A stretch of DNA of 64,000 bases from the NCBI RefSeq assembly GCF_016862915.1, contig NZ_BONW01000039.1, positions 248,001 through 312,000 of the forward strand, in the 5' to 3' direction. Below are positions 19,758 through 26,755 of this stretch, piece after piece; within the stretch, counting starts at the first letter, position 1; each line of letters starts with the position of its first letter. The notes below the pieces were generated by a model, which was given only the letters and a program-made list of their open reading frames with translations, was not told where the DNA came from and made no database searches. Both the position numbers and the translations under genes were made by a program. The DNA is from Plantactinospora endophytica (GTDB lineage Bacteria; Actinomycetota; Actinomycetes; Mycobacteriales; Micromonosporaceae).

Positions 19758-21247
19758 CGGTCCTTCCCGAGGACACCGCCACCTGGTTCGTGTCGCCCGG
19801 CTTCCCGGTTCGGCTCGATCTCCGGGGCCACGCCCTGCTCGACCTCCCACGGGTTGTCCGGGTCCCACTCCCGCCCGTCCGGCTCGTCGGCGTCGCGCCG
19901 GCCACGGGCGCTGCCGAGCGTGCCGGGCACGCCGGAACCGCTGGCCCCGCCGGCACCGGACCGACGGGTACCCGACCTGGCCCCGGCCGGGCCGGCCCCG
20001 ATCCCGCCGGCCGCGCCGGAGCGGGCGCCGCTCGCGCCGGGCGGCCCGATGACGCCGCCGACCGGGTTGATCCCCCGGGGTACGCCGCCCGCTCGGGGTG
20101 CGCCGACGCCGCCGGGCGGGACGGCGACGCCGCCGCCGGGTCGGGCACCGATCACGCCGCCCGGCGGTACACCGGTGGTCGCCGCCGGACCGAAGCCGGG
20201 GACCTTCCCCGGTGCGCCGGTGCTGCGCGGTACGCCGCCGAGCCCGGGGCCGGTGCCTGGTGGCCCACCGAGCGGGGGTGGGACACCGATGGTCGGCGGA
20301 ACCACCGGTGACACCGGCGGGGGCGCACCGACCGGCGGGCCGGGCGGCACCGGGGCCACCGGCGGGGGCGGCGCAGTGGTCGGCGGGGCGACACCGGTCA
20401 GAGTCGGACCGTCGTCCACCGGGTAGCGGGGCGGAGTGACCTGCTCCGGGGTCAGTTCGGTGTGCAGATCCGGCGGCGGGGTTCCCTCGATGAAACCGGG
20501 ACGGGACTCCTCCCTTTCGGCCTCGGCCCGGCGGCGGGGCGGCGGGTTGACCACGGGCGGCCGGACGGTCCCGTCCGAGTCGTCGTCGAACTGCCGTGCG
20601 TCGTCGCCCCTGGGCACCGGCGGGGGAAGGTACTCCGGTGGCGGTTGGATCCGGCCGCCACCGTCCCGAGCCGCGCCGTCCATCTCCACCTGCACCGCGC
20701 GGGCCCGGGCGACCAGCGCCGCCTGCTGGGCGTCGCTCACCGGCGGGTCGGTGAGCAGCGTCATCGCGCCCTCGCCGAGGAAGTCGCCGGCCTTCTGGCC
20801 CAGCGCGGTCAGGCCGAAGCGCGAACCAGCCGCCCCGCCGACCACTCCACCGACGTCGCCGGCCAGCTCCACCTGCCGCTGGTAGTCGGCCAGCTTCCGC
20901 TGGTTCTCCAGGTATTCGTTGTAGATCGGCTCCAGCTTGGTGCGGGCCTGCTCGATGGCGTCCGCGACGTGCCCGATGTGCGTGGCGTTGTTCTGGGCCG
21001 CGGTCGACGTCTGCCGACTCGCCTCGATCAGCCGGTCCAACTCGACCATGTACGCGGCCGAGGCCGCGTTCTGCTCCGGCGGCCACAGCCCGGCGAGCTG
21101 GTTGCGACAGTCCTGCAACCTGCTGGCGTGGCCGCCCAGCATGCTCGACGCCCGCTCCCAGGCCGCCACCTGGTCCCGGCTCGGCTGTAGCCGCTGCCGT
21201 GCCGCGTCGACCAGCCGCCACAGCCGGGGGATGTAGTCCTCAGCCAT
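19754..21247 (-). CDS. Type VII-associated helical protein with long Pro/Gly-rich tail
   Basis: 497 aa. Residues 1-~190 are predicted mostly helical (MAEDYIPRLWRLVDAARQRL..., WERASSMLGGHASRLQDCRN), as in WXG100/PPE-like substrates. Residues ~200-450 are low-complexity Pro/Gly/Ala with blocks such as PPTTAPPPPVAPVPPGPP and GGVGAPRAGGVPRG, and the end is acidic (DPDNPWEVEQ). No signal peptide. It overlaps the next upstream gene by 8 bases and the mycosin by GTGA, so the three are one translational unit. A substrate or chaperone of a type VII system is inferred from fold and neighbours. Alternatively it is a cell-wall spanning structural protein. Confidence 0.7.
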   Translation of the reverse strand: MAEDYIPRLWRLVDAARQRLQPSRDQVAAWERASSMLGGHASRLQDCRNQLAGLWPPEQNAASAAYMVELDRLIEASRQTSTAAQNNATHIGHVADAIEQARTKLEPIYNEYLENQRKLADYQRQVELAGDVGGVVGGAAGSRFGLTALGQKAGDFLGEGAMTLLTDPPVSDAQQAALVARARAVQVEMDGAARDGGGRIQPPPEYLPPPVPRGDDARQFDDDSDGTVRPPVVNPPPRRRAEAEREESRPGFIEGTPPPDLHTELTPEQVTPPRYPVDDGPTLTGVAPPTTAPPPPVAPVPPGPPVGAPPPVSPVVPPTIGVPPPLGGPPGTGPGLGGVPRSTGAPGKVPGFGPAATTGVPPGGVIGARPGGGVAVPPGGVGAPRAGGVPRGINPVGGVIGPPGASGARSGAAGGIGAGPAGARSGTRRSGAGGASGSGVPGTLGSARGRRDADEPDGREWDPDNPWEVEQGVAPEIEPNREAGRHEPGGGVLGKDR

Positions 21248-21719
21248 TGCCGGCGCCTCCCGTCGACCCGGTCGGGGCGGCAGGATCCGTGCCGGGCTGC
21301 GGCCTCGTCTGCTCGGTCGGCGGCAGGACCTCGTGCACGTCGCTCACCGTCGCGTGCGCGAACGCGTCGGAGCCGCGGTAGTTGGTCGCGATCTGGTCCG
21401 CCGCCCGGGCCACCGCCTGGGTGCCCTTGTCCAGGTTGACCAGCGCCTCCAGGCTCTTCTGGATGCACTCGTCGTAGCGTTCCTGTAGGTGCAGCCAGTC
21501 GTCGCCCTCGAGCCGGTCTCCGATGGTGGCGCCCTGCTGCATGGCGTCGTGCACCGGCGGCACCTGGGTGCGGTAACCCTCCTTGAGTTCCTCGCGCATC
21601 GCCGCCGCAGCACTCGACAGACCGTCGATCTCGACGTTGATCTGGCCGATCACTGCTGCGGCTGCCGCGCCGATCGCGGCGCCGGCCGCCGCGCCGACCG
21701 ATGGACCAACCGGGCTCAT
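21240..21719 (-). CDS. WXG100-like type VII substrate candidate
   Basis: 159 aa from ATG 21719, preceded by a strong GGGGAGGG site; a longer reading from 21800 lacks one. An Ala/Gly-rich stretch (GAAAGAAIGAAAAAVIG) precedes two long helices separated near GDDWLHLQE, resembling the WXG turn. YRGSD at 114-118 fits the YxxxD/E type VII secretion signal just after the second helix. First gene of the cassette with the Pro/Gly-rich protein and the mycosin. No ESX core genes (eccB, eccC, eccD, eccE) are in the window. Confidence 0.65.
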   Translation of the reverse strand: MSPVGPSVGAAAGAAIGAAAAAVIGQINVEIDGLSSAAAAMREELKEGYRTQVPPVHDAMQQGATIGDRLEGDDWLHLQERYDECIQKSLEALVNLDKGTQAVARAADQIATNYRGSDAFAHATVSDVHEVLPPTEQTRPQPGTDPAAPTGSTGGAGNG

Positions 21720-21764
21720 CGCAACCCTCCCCGTGGATGGCTGGGTCAGACGTGGTCGCGGCTC

Positions 21765-21800
21765 ATTGTAGCCGAGGCACAACAGGGAGTTGTTTGTCAA
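21765..21800 (-). promoter_or_regulatory. Promoter region and dyad of the type VII-like cassette
   Basis: On the minus strand TTGACA (21795-21800) and a perfect-looking TACAAT (21765-21770) flank an inverted repeat ACAAC-N5-GTTGT (21779-21793). The 24-base gap between hexamers is too long for a standard promoter, so either TTGACA is fortuitous or a bound regulator realigns it. The AT-richness is unusual for the window. Confidence 0.45.
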
Positions 21801-21904
21801 ATCGGGCGGTGTCGGGCGCCGAAGTGGACGATGTGCGCTCCGGTGTGCGGCGCCGGGCCGGCCGTACCGGTCCGGGAAGGGCTGAACAGGCCGGCATCCT
21901 CACC

Positions 21905-21970
21905 GGTTCGTCCGATCCGTCGTCGCCCGTCGACCCCGGTTCGTCCGATCCGTCGTCGCCCGTCGACCCC
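21905..21970. repeat. Perfect 33-bp tandem repeat
   Basis: Two identical 33-base units beginning GGTTCGTCCGATCCGTCG at 21905-21937 and 21938-21970, followed by GGTTC. The unit length is a multiple of three, but no gene reads through it. Confidence 0.85.
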
Positions 21971-22126
21971 GGTTCACGCCGATGTCGCCCGGCGCACGCC
22001 TGCCGGCCGCCGACTGTCGTGATGCTGTGCCCCGATCGCCGGGCCGGACCCGGCGCGACCTCGACCGCGCTGCGGAGGCCCGGCCGACCGGGATCCGAAG
22101 CACCACATTGGAACGGGTGATACCGA

Positions 22127-24181
22127 ATGTCCCGACGGCGCCAACTGATCGGCGCGCTGCTGGTGACGGCGGCCGTACTGGCGGGGATGCCGACCGGCGT
22201 CCAGGCCGGCGAGCGCCACCGGCCGGAGTCCCGGCACGGGTTCGACCTACAGGCCCACCGGGGCGGGCTCGGCCTGCGGGTGGAGAACAGCCTCGCCTCG
22301 TTCGGCAACGCGCTCCAACTCGGGGTCAGCACCCTCGAACTGGACGTGCAGGTCACCGAGGACCGGCAGCTCGTGGTCACCCACGACCGCCGGGTCACCG
22401 GTACGAAGTGCGTCGACACCGCCCCGGCCACCCCGGGCGACCCCGAGTTCCCGTACGTCGGAAAGTACGTCAACACGCTGACCCTGGCCCAGGTGCGTAC
22501 CCTCGACTGCGGTACGAAGACGCTGGCCGACAAGCCCGGTCAGCTCGCCGTACCCGGGTCGCGGATGCCGCTGCTGCGCGAGGTCTTCGCGCTCGTCAAG
22601 CGCTACCGGGCGGACGACGTGACGCTCAACGTGGAGACGAAGGTGGAGGCCGGCGCGCCGACCGAGACCGCTCCCCGGGAGCAGTTCGTGCAGCTCACCG
22701 CAGCCGAGGTCCGGGCCGCCGGGCTGTTGAAGCAGGTCACGATCCAGAGCTTCGACTGGGGCGCGCTGATGCGGATGCGCCAGGTCGAGCCGAGGCTGCC
22801 ACTGGTGGCGCTGACCAACTACGACTTCCTGCAGACCGGGCAGCCGGGTGCCTCGCCGTGGCTCGGCGGTCTCGACATCGACGACTTCGGCGGCGACCCG
22901 ATCAGGGCGGTCAGGTCCTTCGGCGCCAGCGCCTTCTCCCCGGTGCACGGCTTGCCGCAGAACGGCACGGTCGGCGACCCGACCTACCGGCCGTACGTGA
23001 CGAAGGAGATGGTGGCGCACGCGCACCGCAACGGGCTGAAGGTCGTGCCGTGGACGGTCGACGACGTGCCGACGATGGCGAAGCTGCTCGACGACGGGGT
23101 GGACGGCATCATCACCGACTACCCGGACCGGCTGCGTACCCTGCTGGCGCAGCGCCGGATCGCCGTGCCGAAGGGGTACGCCGCGCCGTTCGACGTCCAG
23201 GCGCACCGGGGCGGCCGGGCCACCCGGCCGGAGAACACCCTGCCGGCGTTCGCGAACGCGCTGGCCAACCCGGCGATCTCCACGCTGGAGCTGGACACCG
23301 GCGTGACCCGGGACGGCCACCTGGTGGTGCTGCACGACCGGACCGTCAACGGCAGCCACTGCGAGGACACCGCCCCGGCCCGGCCGGGTGACCGGGACTT
23401 CCCGTACGTCGGCAAGCGGGTGCACGACCTGACGCTGATGCAGCTCCGGACCCTCGACTGCGGCTCGAAGACCCTGCCGGAGCTGCCGGAGCAGGTCGCC
23501 GCGCCGGGTGCCCGGATCCCGACCCTGGACGAGGTCTTCGACCTGGTGCGCAACAGCGGCCGGCGGGACGTCCGGCTGAACGTCGAGACGAAGCTCAGCC
23601 CGCTGGTGGCGGACACCGAGCCGTACCGCAGCTTCACCGCGAAGCTGGTCCGGGCGGTCGAGCGGGCCGGTTTCACCGACCGGGTGACGATCCAGTCGTT
23701 CGACTGGCGGACCATCACCCACGCCCGGGAGCTGAACCGGCGGATCGAGACGGTCGCGCTGGTCTGGCAGTACGGCCCGGCCGAGTGCGCCAGCCTCGCC
23801 GACGAGTGCTCGCTGCGGGCGGACTACGACGACCCCTCGGTACGCAGCCCGTGGACCGCCGGGCTGGACTGGTGGCGGTACCGGGACCTGGGCAAGCTGG
23901 TCCGGGCGGCCGGTGCCGGTACGGTCTCGGCGAACTGGCAGGTGCACGATCCGGCCCAGGGTACGGTGCCGTCGGCCGACTGGTACCTGCGGCAGGATCC
24001 GGCGTACTTCCACGGTCCGACGGTCACCGAACTCCAGCGCCGGTACGGGCTGAAGGTGGTGCCGTACACGGTGGACGATCCGGCGGTGATGCAGCGGGTG
24101 ATCGACCTCGGGGTGGACGGCATCATCACCGACTACCCGGAGCGGCTGGTCACGGTGGCGATCCGCAACGGCCTGCGCTGA
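22127..24181 (+). CDS. Secreted tandem glycerophosphodiester phosphodiesterase
   Basis: 684 aa. A signal peptide (MSRRRQLIGALLVTAAVLAG, cleavage near VQAGE) precedes two complete GDPD domains of ~320 residues each. Domain 1 (~38-345) has DLQAHRGGLGLRVENSLASF, VSTLELDVQ, LVVTHDRRV and GIITDYPDRL; domain 2 (~358-680) repeats DVQAHRGGRATRPENTLPAF, ISTLELDTG, LVVLHDRTV and GIITDYPERL. Both keep the HR, E-x-D and H general acid/base and metal residues, so both look active. GDPDs hydrolyse deacylated phospholipid diesters or teichoic-acid-like glycerol phosphate to glycerol-3-phosphate plus alcohol. The internal similarity shows a duplication and fusion. It ends at a strong hairpin. Confidence 0.92.
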   Translation: MSRRRQLIGALLVTAAVLAGMPTGVQAGERHRPESRHGFDLQAHRGGLGLRVENSLASFGNALQLGVSTLELDVQVTEDRQLVVTHDRRVTGTKCVDTAPATPGDPEFPYVGKYVNTLTLAQVRTLDCGTKTLADKPGQLAVPGSRMPLLREVFALVKRYRADDVTLNVETKVEAGAPTETAPREQFVQLTAAEVRAAGLLKQVTIQSFDWGALMRMRQVEPRLPLVALTNYDFLQTGQPGASPWLGGLDIDDFGGDPIRAVRSFGASAFSPVHGLPQNGTVGDPTYRPYVTKEMVAHAHRNGLKVVPWTVDDVPTMAKLLDDGVDGIITDYPDRLRTLLAQRRIAVPKGYAAPFDVQAHRGGRATRPENTLPAFANALANPAISTLELDTGVTRDGHLVVLHDRTVNGSHCEDTAPARPGDRDFPYVGKRVHDLTLMQLRTLDCGSKTLPELPEQVAAPGARIPTLDEVFDLVRNSGRRDVRLNVETKLSPLVADTEPYRSFTAKLVRAVERAGFTDRVTIQSFDWRTITHARELNRRIETVALVWQYGPAECASLADECSLRADYDDPSVRSPWTAGLDWWRYRDLGKLVRAAGAGTVSANWQVHDPAQGTVPSADWYLRQDPAYFHGPTVTELQRRYGLKVVPYTVDDPAVMQRVIDLGVDGIITDYPERLVTVAIRNGLR

Positions 24182-24198
24182 GCCCGTCGGCAACATCG

Positions 24199-24233
24199 GA
24201 AAGGTGCCCTCCGGCGTCCGGAGGGCACCTTTC
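24199..24233. terminator. Bidirectional hairpin terminator
   Basis: A perfect 16-bp stem, GAAAGGTGCCCTCCGG at 24199-24214 and its complement at 24218-24233, with a 3-base loop. It lies between the GDPD stop at 24181 and the converging aminotransferase stop at 24266, so it probably ends both transcripts. There is no long U tract, as usual in GC-rich actinobacteria. Confidence 0.85.
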
Positions 24234-24265
24234 GCACACCCGCCCGACTCTCACCCGCCCCGTTC

Positions 24266-25390
24266 TCATACCCGTTCGAAGTAGCGGCGGACCTCGGCGA
24301 CGACCGTCTCCAACTGCTCGTCGGCGAGTTCCGGATAGATCGGCAGGGAGAGGCACTCCCGGGCCCACGCCTCGGTGATCGGCAGGTCGCCGGGCTTGTG
24401 CCCGAGCGAGGCGTACGCCGGTTGCAGGTGCAGCGGGATCGGGTAGTGCACCCCGGCGCCGATGCCGGCGTCGTGCAGGTGGGCCAGCAGCCGGTCCCGG
24501 TGCCCGGTCCGGACCACGAAGAGGTGGTGGACGCCGCGCCGGTTCGGCGGTTCGGCCGGCAACACCAGGTCACCCACGCCGTCGAGCCGGGACCGGTACG
24601 CGGTGGCCAGCTCCCGCCGCCGCTGGTTGCTCCGGGCCAGGGTGTCCAGCTTGACCGCGAGTACGGCCGCCTGCACCGTGTCCAGCCGGGCCGCGTAGCC
24701 GACGGTGAGGTGCTCGTACTTGCTGGTGCGGCCGTGGTCGGACAGCCGCCGGATCCGGTCGGCCAGCGCCGGGTCGGAGGTGGTGACGGCGCCCGCGTCG
24801 CCGAACGCGCCGAGGTTCTTCCCGGGATAGAACGAGAAGCAGCCGATCCGCCCGTACGCGCCGGCCCGGACCACGGTGCCGTCGTCGCGGACGTACTCGG
24901 CGCCGTGCGCCTGGGCGGCGTCCTCGATCAGCGGCACCCCGGCGGCCGAGGCCAGTGCGCCGATCGCGGCCAGGTCGACCGGCAGCCCGTAGAGGTGCAC
25001 CGGCAGCACCGCCCGGACCCGGTCGATCACCGACTTGAGCGCGTCCGGGTCCATTCCGCCGGTCTCGGCGTCCACCTCGACGAAGCGGGGCCGGGCGCCG
25101 AGCCAGCTCACCGGTTCGGCGGTGGCCACGAAGGTGTGCGCCGGCACCGCCACCTCGTCGCCGGGCCCGACCCCGAGGGCGGCCAGGCTGAGGTGGATCG
25201 CGGCGGTGCCGGAGGCGACCCCGACCGCGTGCGTGGTGCCGCAGAAGGCGGCGAAGGCCGACTCGAACTCGCCGACCTCCCGGCCGAGGATGAACCGGGT
25301 GTCCTCGACGACGGCGCGGATCGCCGCGTCGATCTCGTCCCGGTGCCGGTCGTACGAGGCGGCCAGGTCGACCAGGGGAATACGGGGCAT
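24266..25390 (-). CDS. DegT/DnrJ/EryC1 sugar aminotransferase (3-aminosugar type)
   Basis: 374 aa from ATG 25390, preceded by GAGGAG. PLP-dependent aspartate-aminotransferase fold: FILGREVGEFESAFAAFCGT, the SGTAAIHL phosphate-binding loop, PLIEDAAQAHGA with the cofactor-contacting Asp, and the Schiff-base Lys in CFSFYPGKNLGAFGDAG. The CFSFYPGKNLGA variant is common in 3-keto-sugar aminotransferases (FdtB, WbpE/WlbC, DesV type). It follows a Gfo/Idh oxidoreductase, the usual partner that makes the 3-keto sugar in WbpB/WlbA-type pathways. Product: a UDP- or dTDP-3-amino sugar for the surface glycan; which nucleotide is not determinable. Confidence 0.88.
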   Translation of the reverse strand: MPRIPLVDLAASYDRHRDEIDAAIRAVVEDTRFILGREVGEFESAFAAFCGTTHAVGVASGTAAIHLSLAALGVGPGDEVAVPAHTFVATAEPVSWLGARPRFVEVDAETGGMDPDALKSVIDRVRAVLPVHLYGLPVDLAAIGALASAAGVPLIEDAAQAHGAEYVRDDGTVVRAGAYGRIGCFSFYPGKNLGAFGDAGAVTTSDPALADRIRRLSDHGRTSKYEHLTVGYAARLDTVQAAVLAVKLDTLARSNQRRRELATAYRSRLDGVGDLVLPAEPPNRRGVHHLFVVRTGHRDRLLAHLHDAGIGAGVHYPIPLHLQPAYASLGHKPGDLPITEAWARECLSLPIYPELADEQLETVVAEVRRYFERV

Positions 25391-25420
25391 GGCAGGCTCC
25401 TCTGCGTCCGGTGCGCGGCG

Positions 25421-25499
25421 TTGGTGCATGGCGTCAGCGGCTGGCGTCGGTGTGTGGCGTCAGCGGGTGGATGTTGGTGCGCGGCGTCAGCGGGTGGCG
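25421..25499. repeat. Three tandem 26/27-bp units over the oxidoreductase stop
   Basis: Units start at 25421, 25447 and 25474 with the core T(T/C)GGTG...GGCGTCAGCGG. The third unit contains the stop codon of the Gfo/Idh gene (complement of 25487-25489), and the other units carry equivalent copies of it further downstream. Confidence 0.8.
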
Positions 25500-26587
25500 G
25501 GGGTCAGGTCGGGGTGCGGGCCGTCCGGGCGCGGGCGCCCGGCGTGCGGCGCTGCGGCGTCCACCGGGCCGGGTACCGGCGGCACCGGCACCGTCGCGCC
25601 GCCGGCCCGCAGCGAGGCGTCGGCGGCCTCCAGCACCGCCACCACCCGGGCGCCGTTCCAACCATCCGTCCGGGGCCGTGCCCCGGTCCGGACGCAGTCC
25701 ATGAAGTGCCGCAACTCCAGGCCGAGCGGTTCCGCCGGGGAGAGCACGGGTACGTGCACCGCGTCGTCGCGCAGCCGGTAGCGGCGTACGCCGTCACCGT
25801 CCGGCTCCAGCGGTTCCGCTCCCTTGTCGTGCACGGTGAGCCGGGCGTCGGTGTTCAGGTCGTCGTAGACCAGCATCCGCCGGGTACCGACCACCGTGGT
25901 ACGCCGGGTCTTCGCCGGATCGAGCCAGCTCACGTGCATGTGCGCCACCACGTCGCCGGGGTAGCCGACGGTGACGAACGTGACGTCCTCGACGCCGTCG
26001 TGCAGGTACCGGCCGCCCTGCGCGGCGACCCACTGCGGCTCGGCGTCGAGCAGGTAGTTGGCGATCGAGACGTCGTGCGGCCCGATCGACCAGAAGGTGT
26101 GCAGGTCGTTCTGGATCCGGCCCAGGTTGAGCCGCTGCGAGTGCAGGTAGAGCACGTCGCCGATCTCGCCGGACCGGATGTAGTCGCGCATCCGCTCGAC
26201 CGCCGGGACGTACTCGAAGGTGTGCCCGACCATCAGCACCAGGCCGGACCGGTCGGCCGTCTCGGCCAGCGCGACCGCGTCGGCGACCGACATCGCCAGC
26301 GGTTTCTCGACGAAGACGTGCTTGCCGGCGGCGAGTGCGCGCCGGGCCAGCGGCGCGTGGCTCGGCGCCGGGGTGGCGACCAGGACCGCCCGGACCTCGT
26401 CGTCGCCGAGCACCGCGTCCAGGTCGTCGGTGGCCAGCACCTGCGGGTACCGCTCGGTGGCCGCCTGCCGCCGTTCGGGGCTGGCGTCCACCAGGTAGCG
26501 CCACCGCTTCCCGGCCAGCTTGTCGAGGTTCCGGGCGAGGTTGGTGCCCCAGTAGCCGAAGCCGATCAGGCCGAACGTATCGGTCAC
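25487..26587 (-). CDS. Gfo/Idh/MocA-family sugar oxidoreductase
   Basis: 366 aa from GTG 26587, preceded by GGGAGA; a far upstream ATG adds an unlikely His/Arg-rich stretch. Rossmann loop FGLIGFGYWGTNLARNL, then VLVATPAPSHAPLA, the diagnostic GKHVFVEKPLAMS with catalytic Lys, MVGHTFEYVPAVERM and the DVSIANYLL region. The GFGYWGxNLARN / LNLGRIQND type is usually found in glycan clusters, oxidising C3 of a UDP-hexose(uronate) so that the adjacent DegT enzyme can aminate it. The last ~35 residues are Pro/Ala/Arg-rich and end within a minisatellite, so the C-terminus is probably extended or variable. Confidence 0.88.
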   Translation of the reverse strand: MTDTFGLIGFGYWGTNLARNLDKLAGKRWRYLVDASPERRQAATERYPQVLATDDLDAVLGDDEVRAVLVATPAPSHAPLARRALAAGKHVFVEKPLAMSVADAVALAETADRSGLVLMVGHTFEYVPAVERMRDYIRSGEIGDVLYLHSQRLNLGRIQNDLHTFWSIGPHDVSIANYLLDAEPQWVAAQGGRYLHDGVEDVTFVTVGYPGDVVAHMHVSWLDPAKTRRTTVVGTRRMLVYDDLNTDARLTVHDKGAEPLEPDGDGVRRYRLRDDAVHVPVLSPAEPLGLELRHFMDCVRTGARPRTDGWNGARVVAVLEAADASLRAGGATVPVPPVPGPVDAAAPHAGRPRPDGPHPDLTPATR

Positions 26588-26755
26588 GATGGTGTCTCCC
26601 GGAGATCGGTGACTGTGGAAATCGTCAGGAATCACGCGCGGACGAAATATGCGACGCGAATTCCGTTCGGCAGCGACACGAGTTATCGCAATTCACCGGG
26701 ATCCTGCAACGGCGGGCAGCGACCCGCCAGCCGGGTGTCCAATTCCCGACCGGCG

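Larger units (their letters stand above)
21720..22126. other. Divergent intergenic region between the type VII-like cassette and the GDPD gene
   Basis: It contains the cassette promoter and dyad (21765-21800), a perfect 33-base tandem repeat (21905-21970) and ~150 bases before the GDPD start in which I see no gene or clear promoter. Confidence 0.5.
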
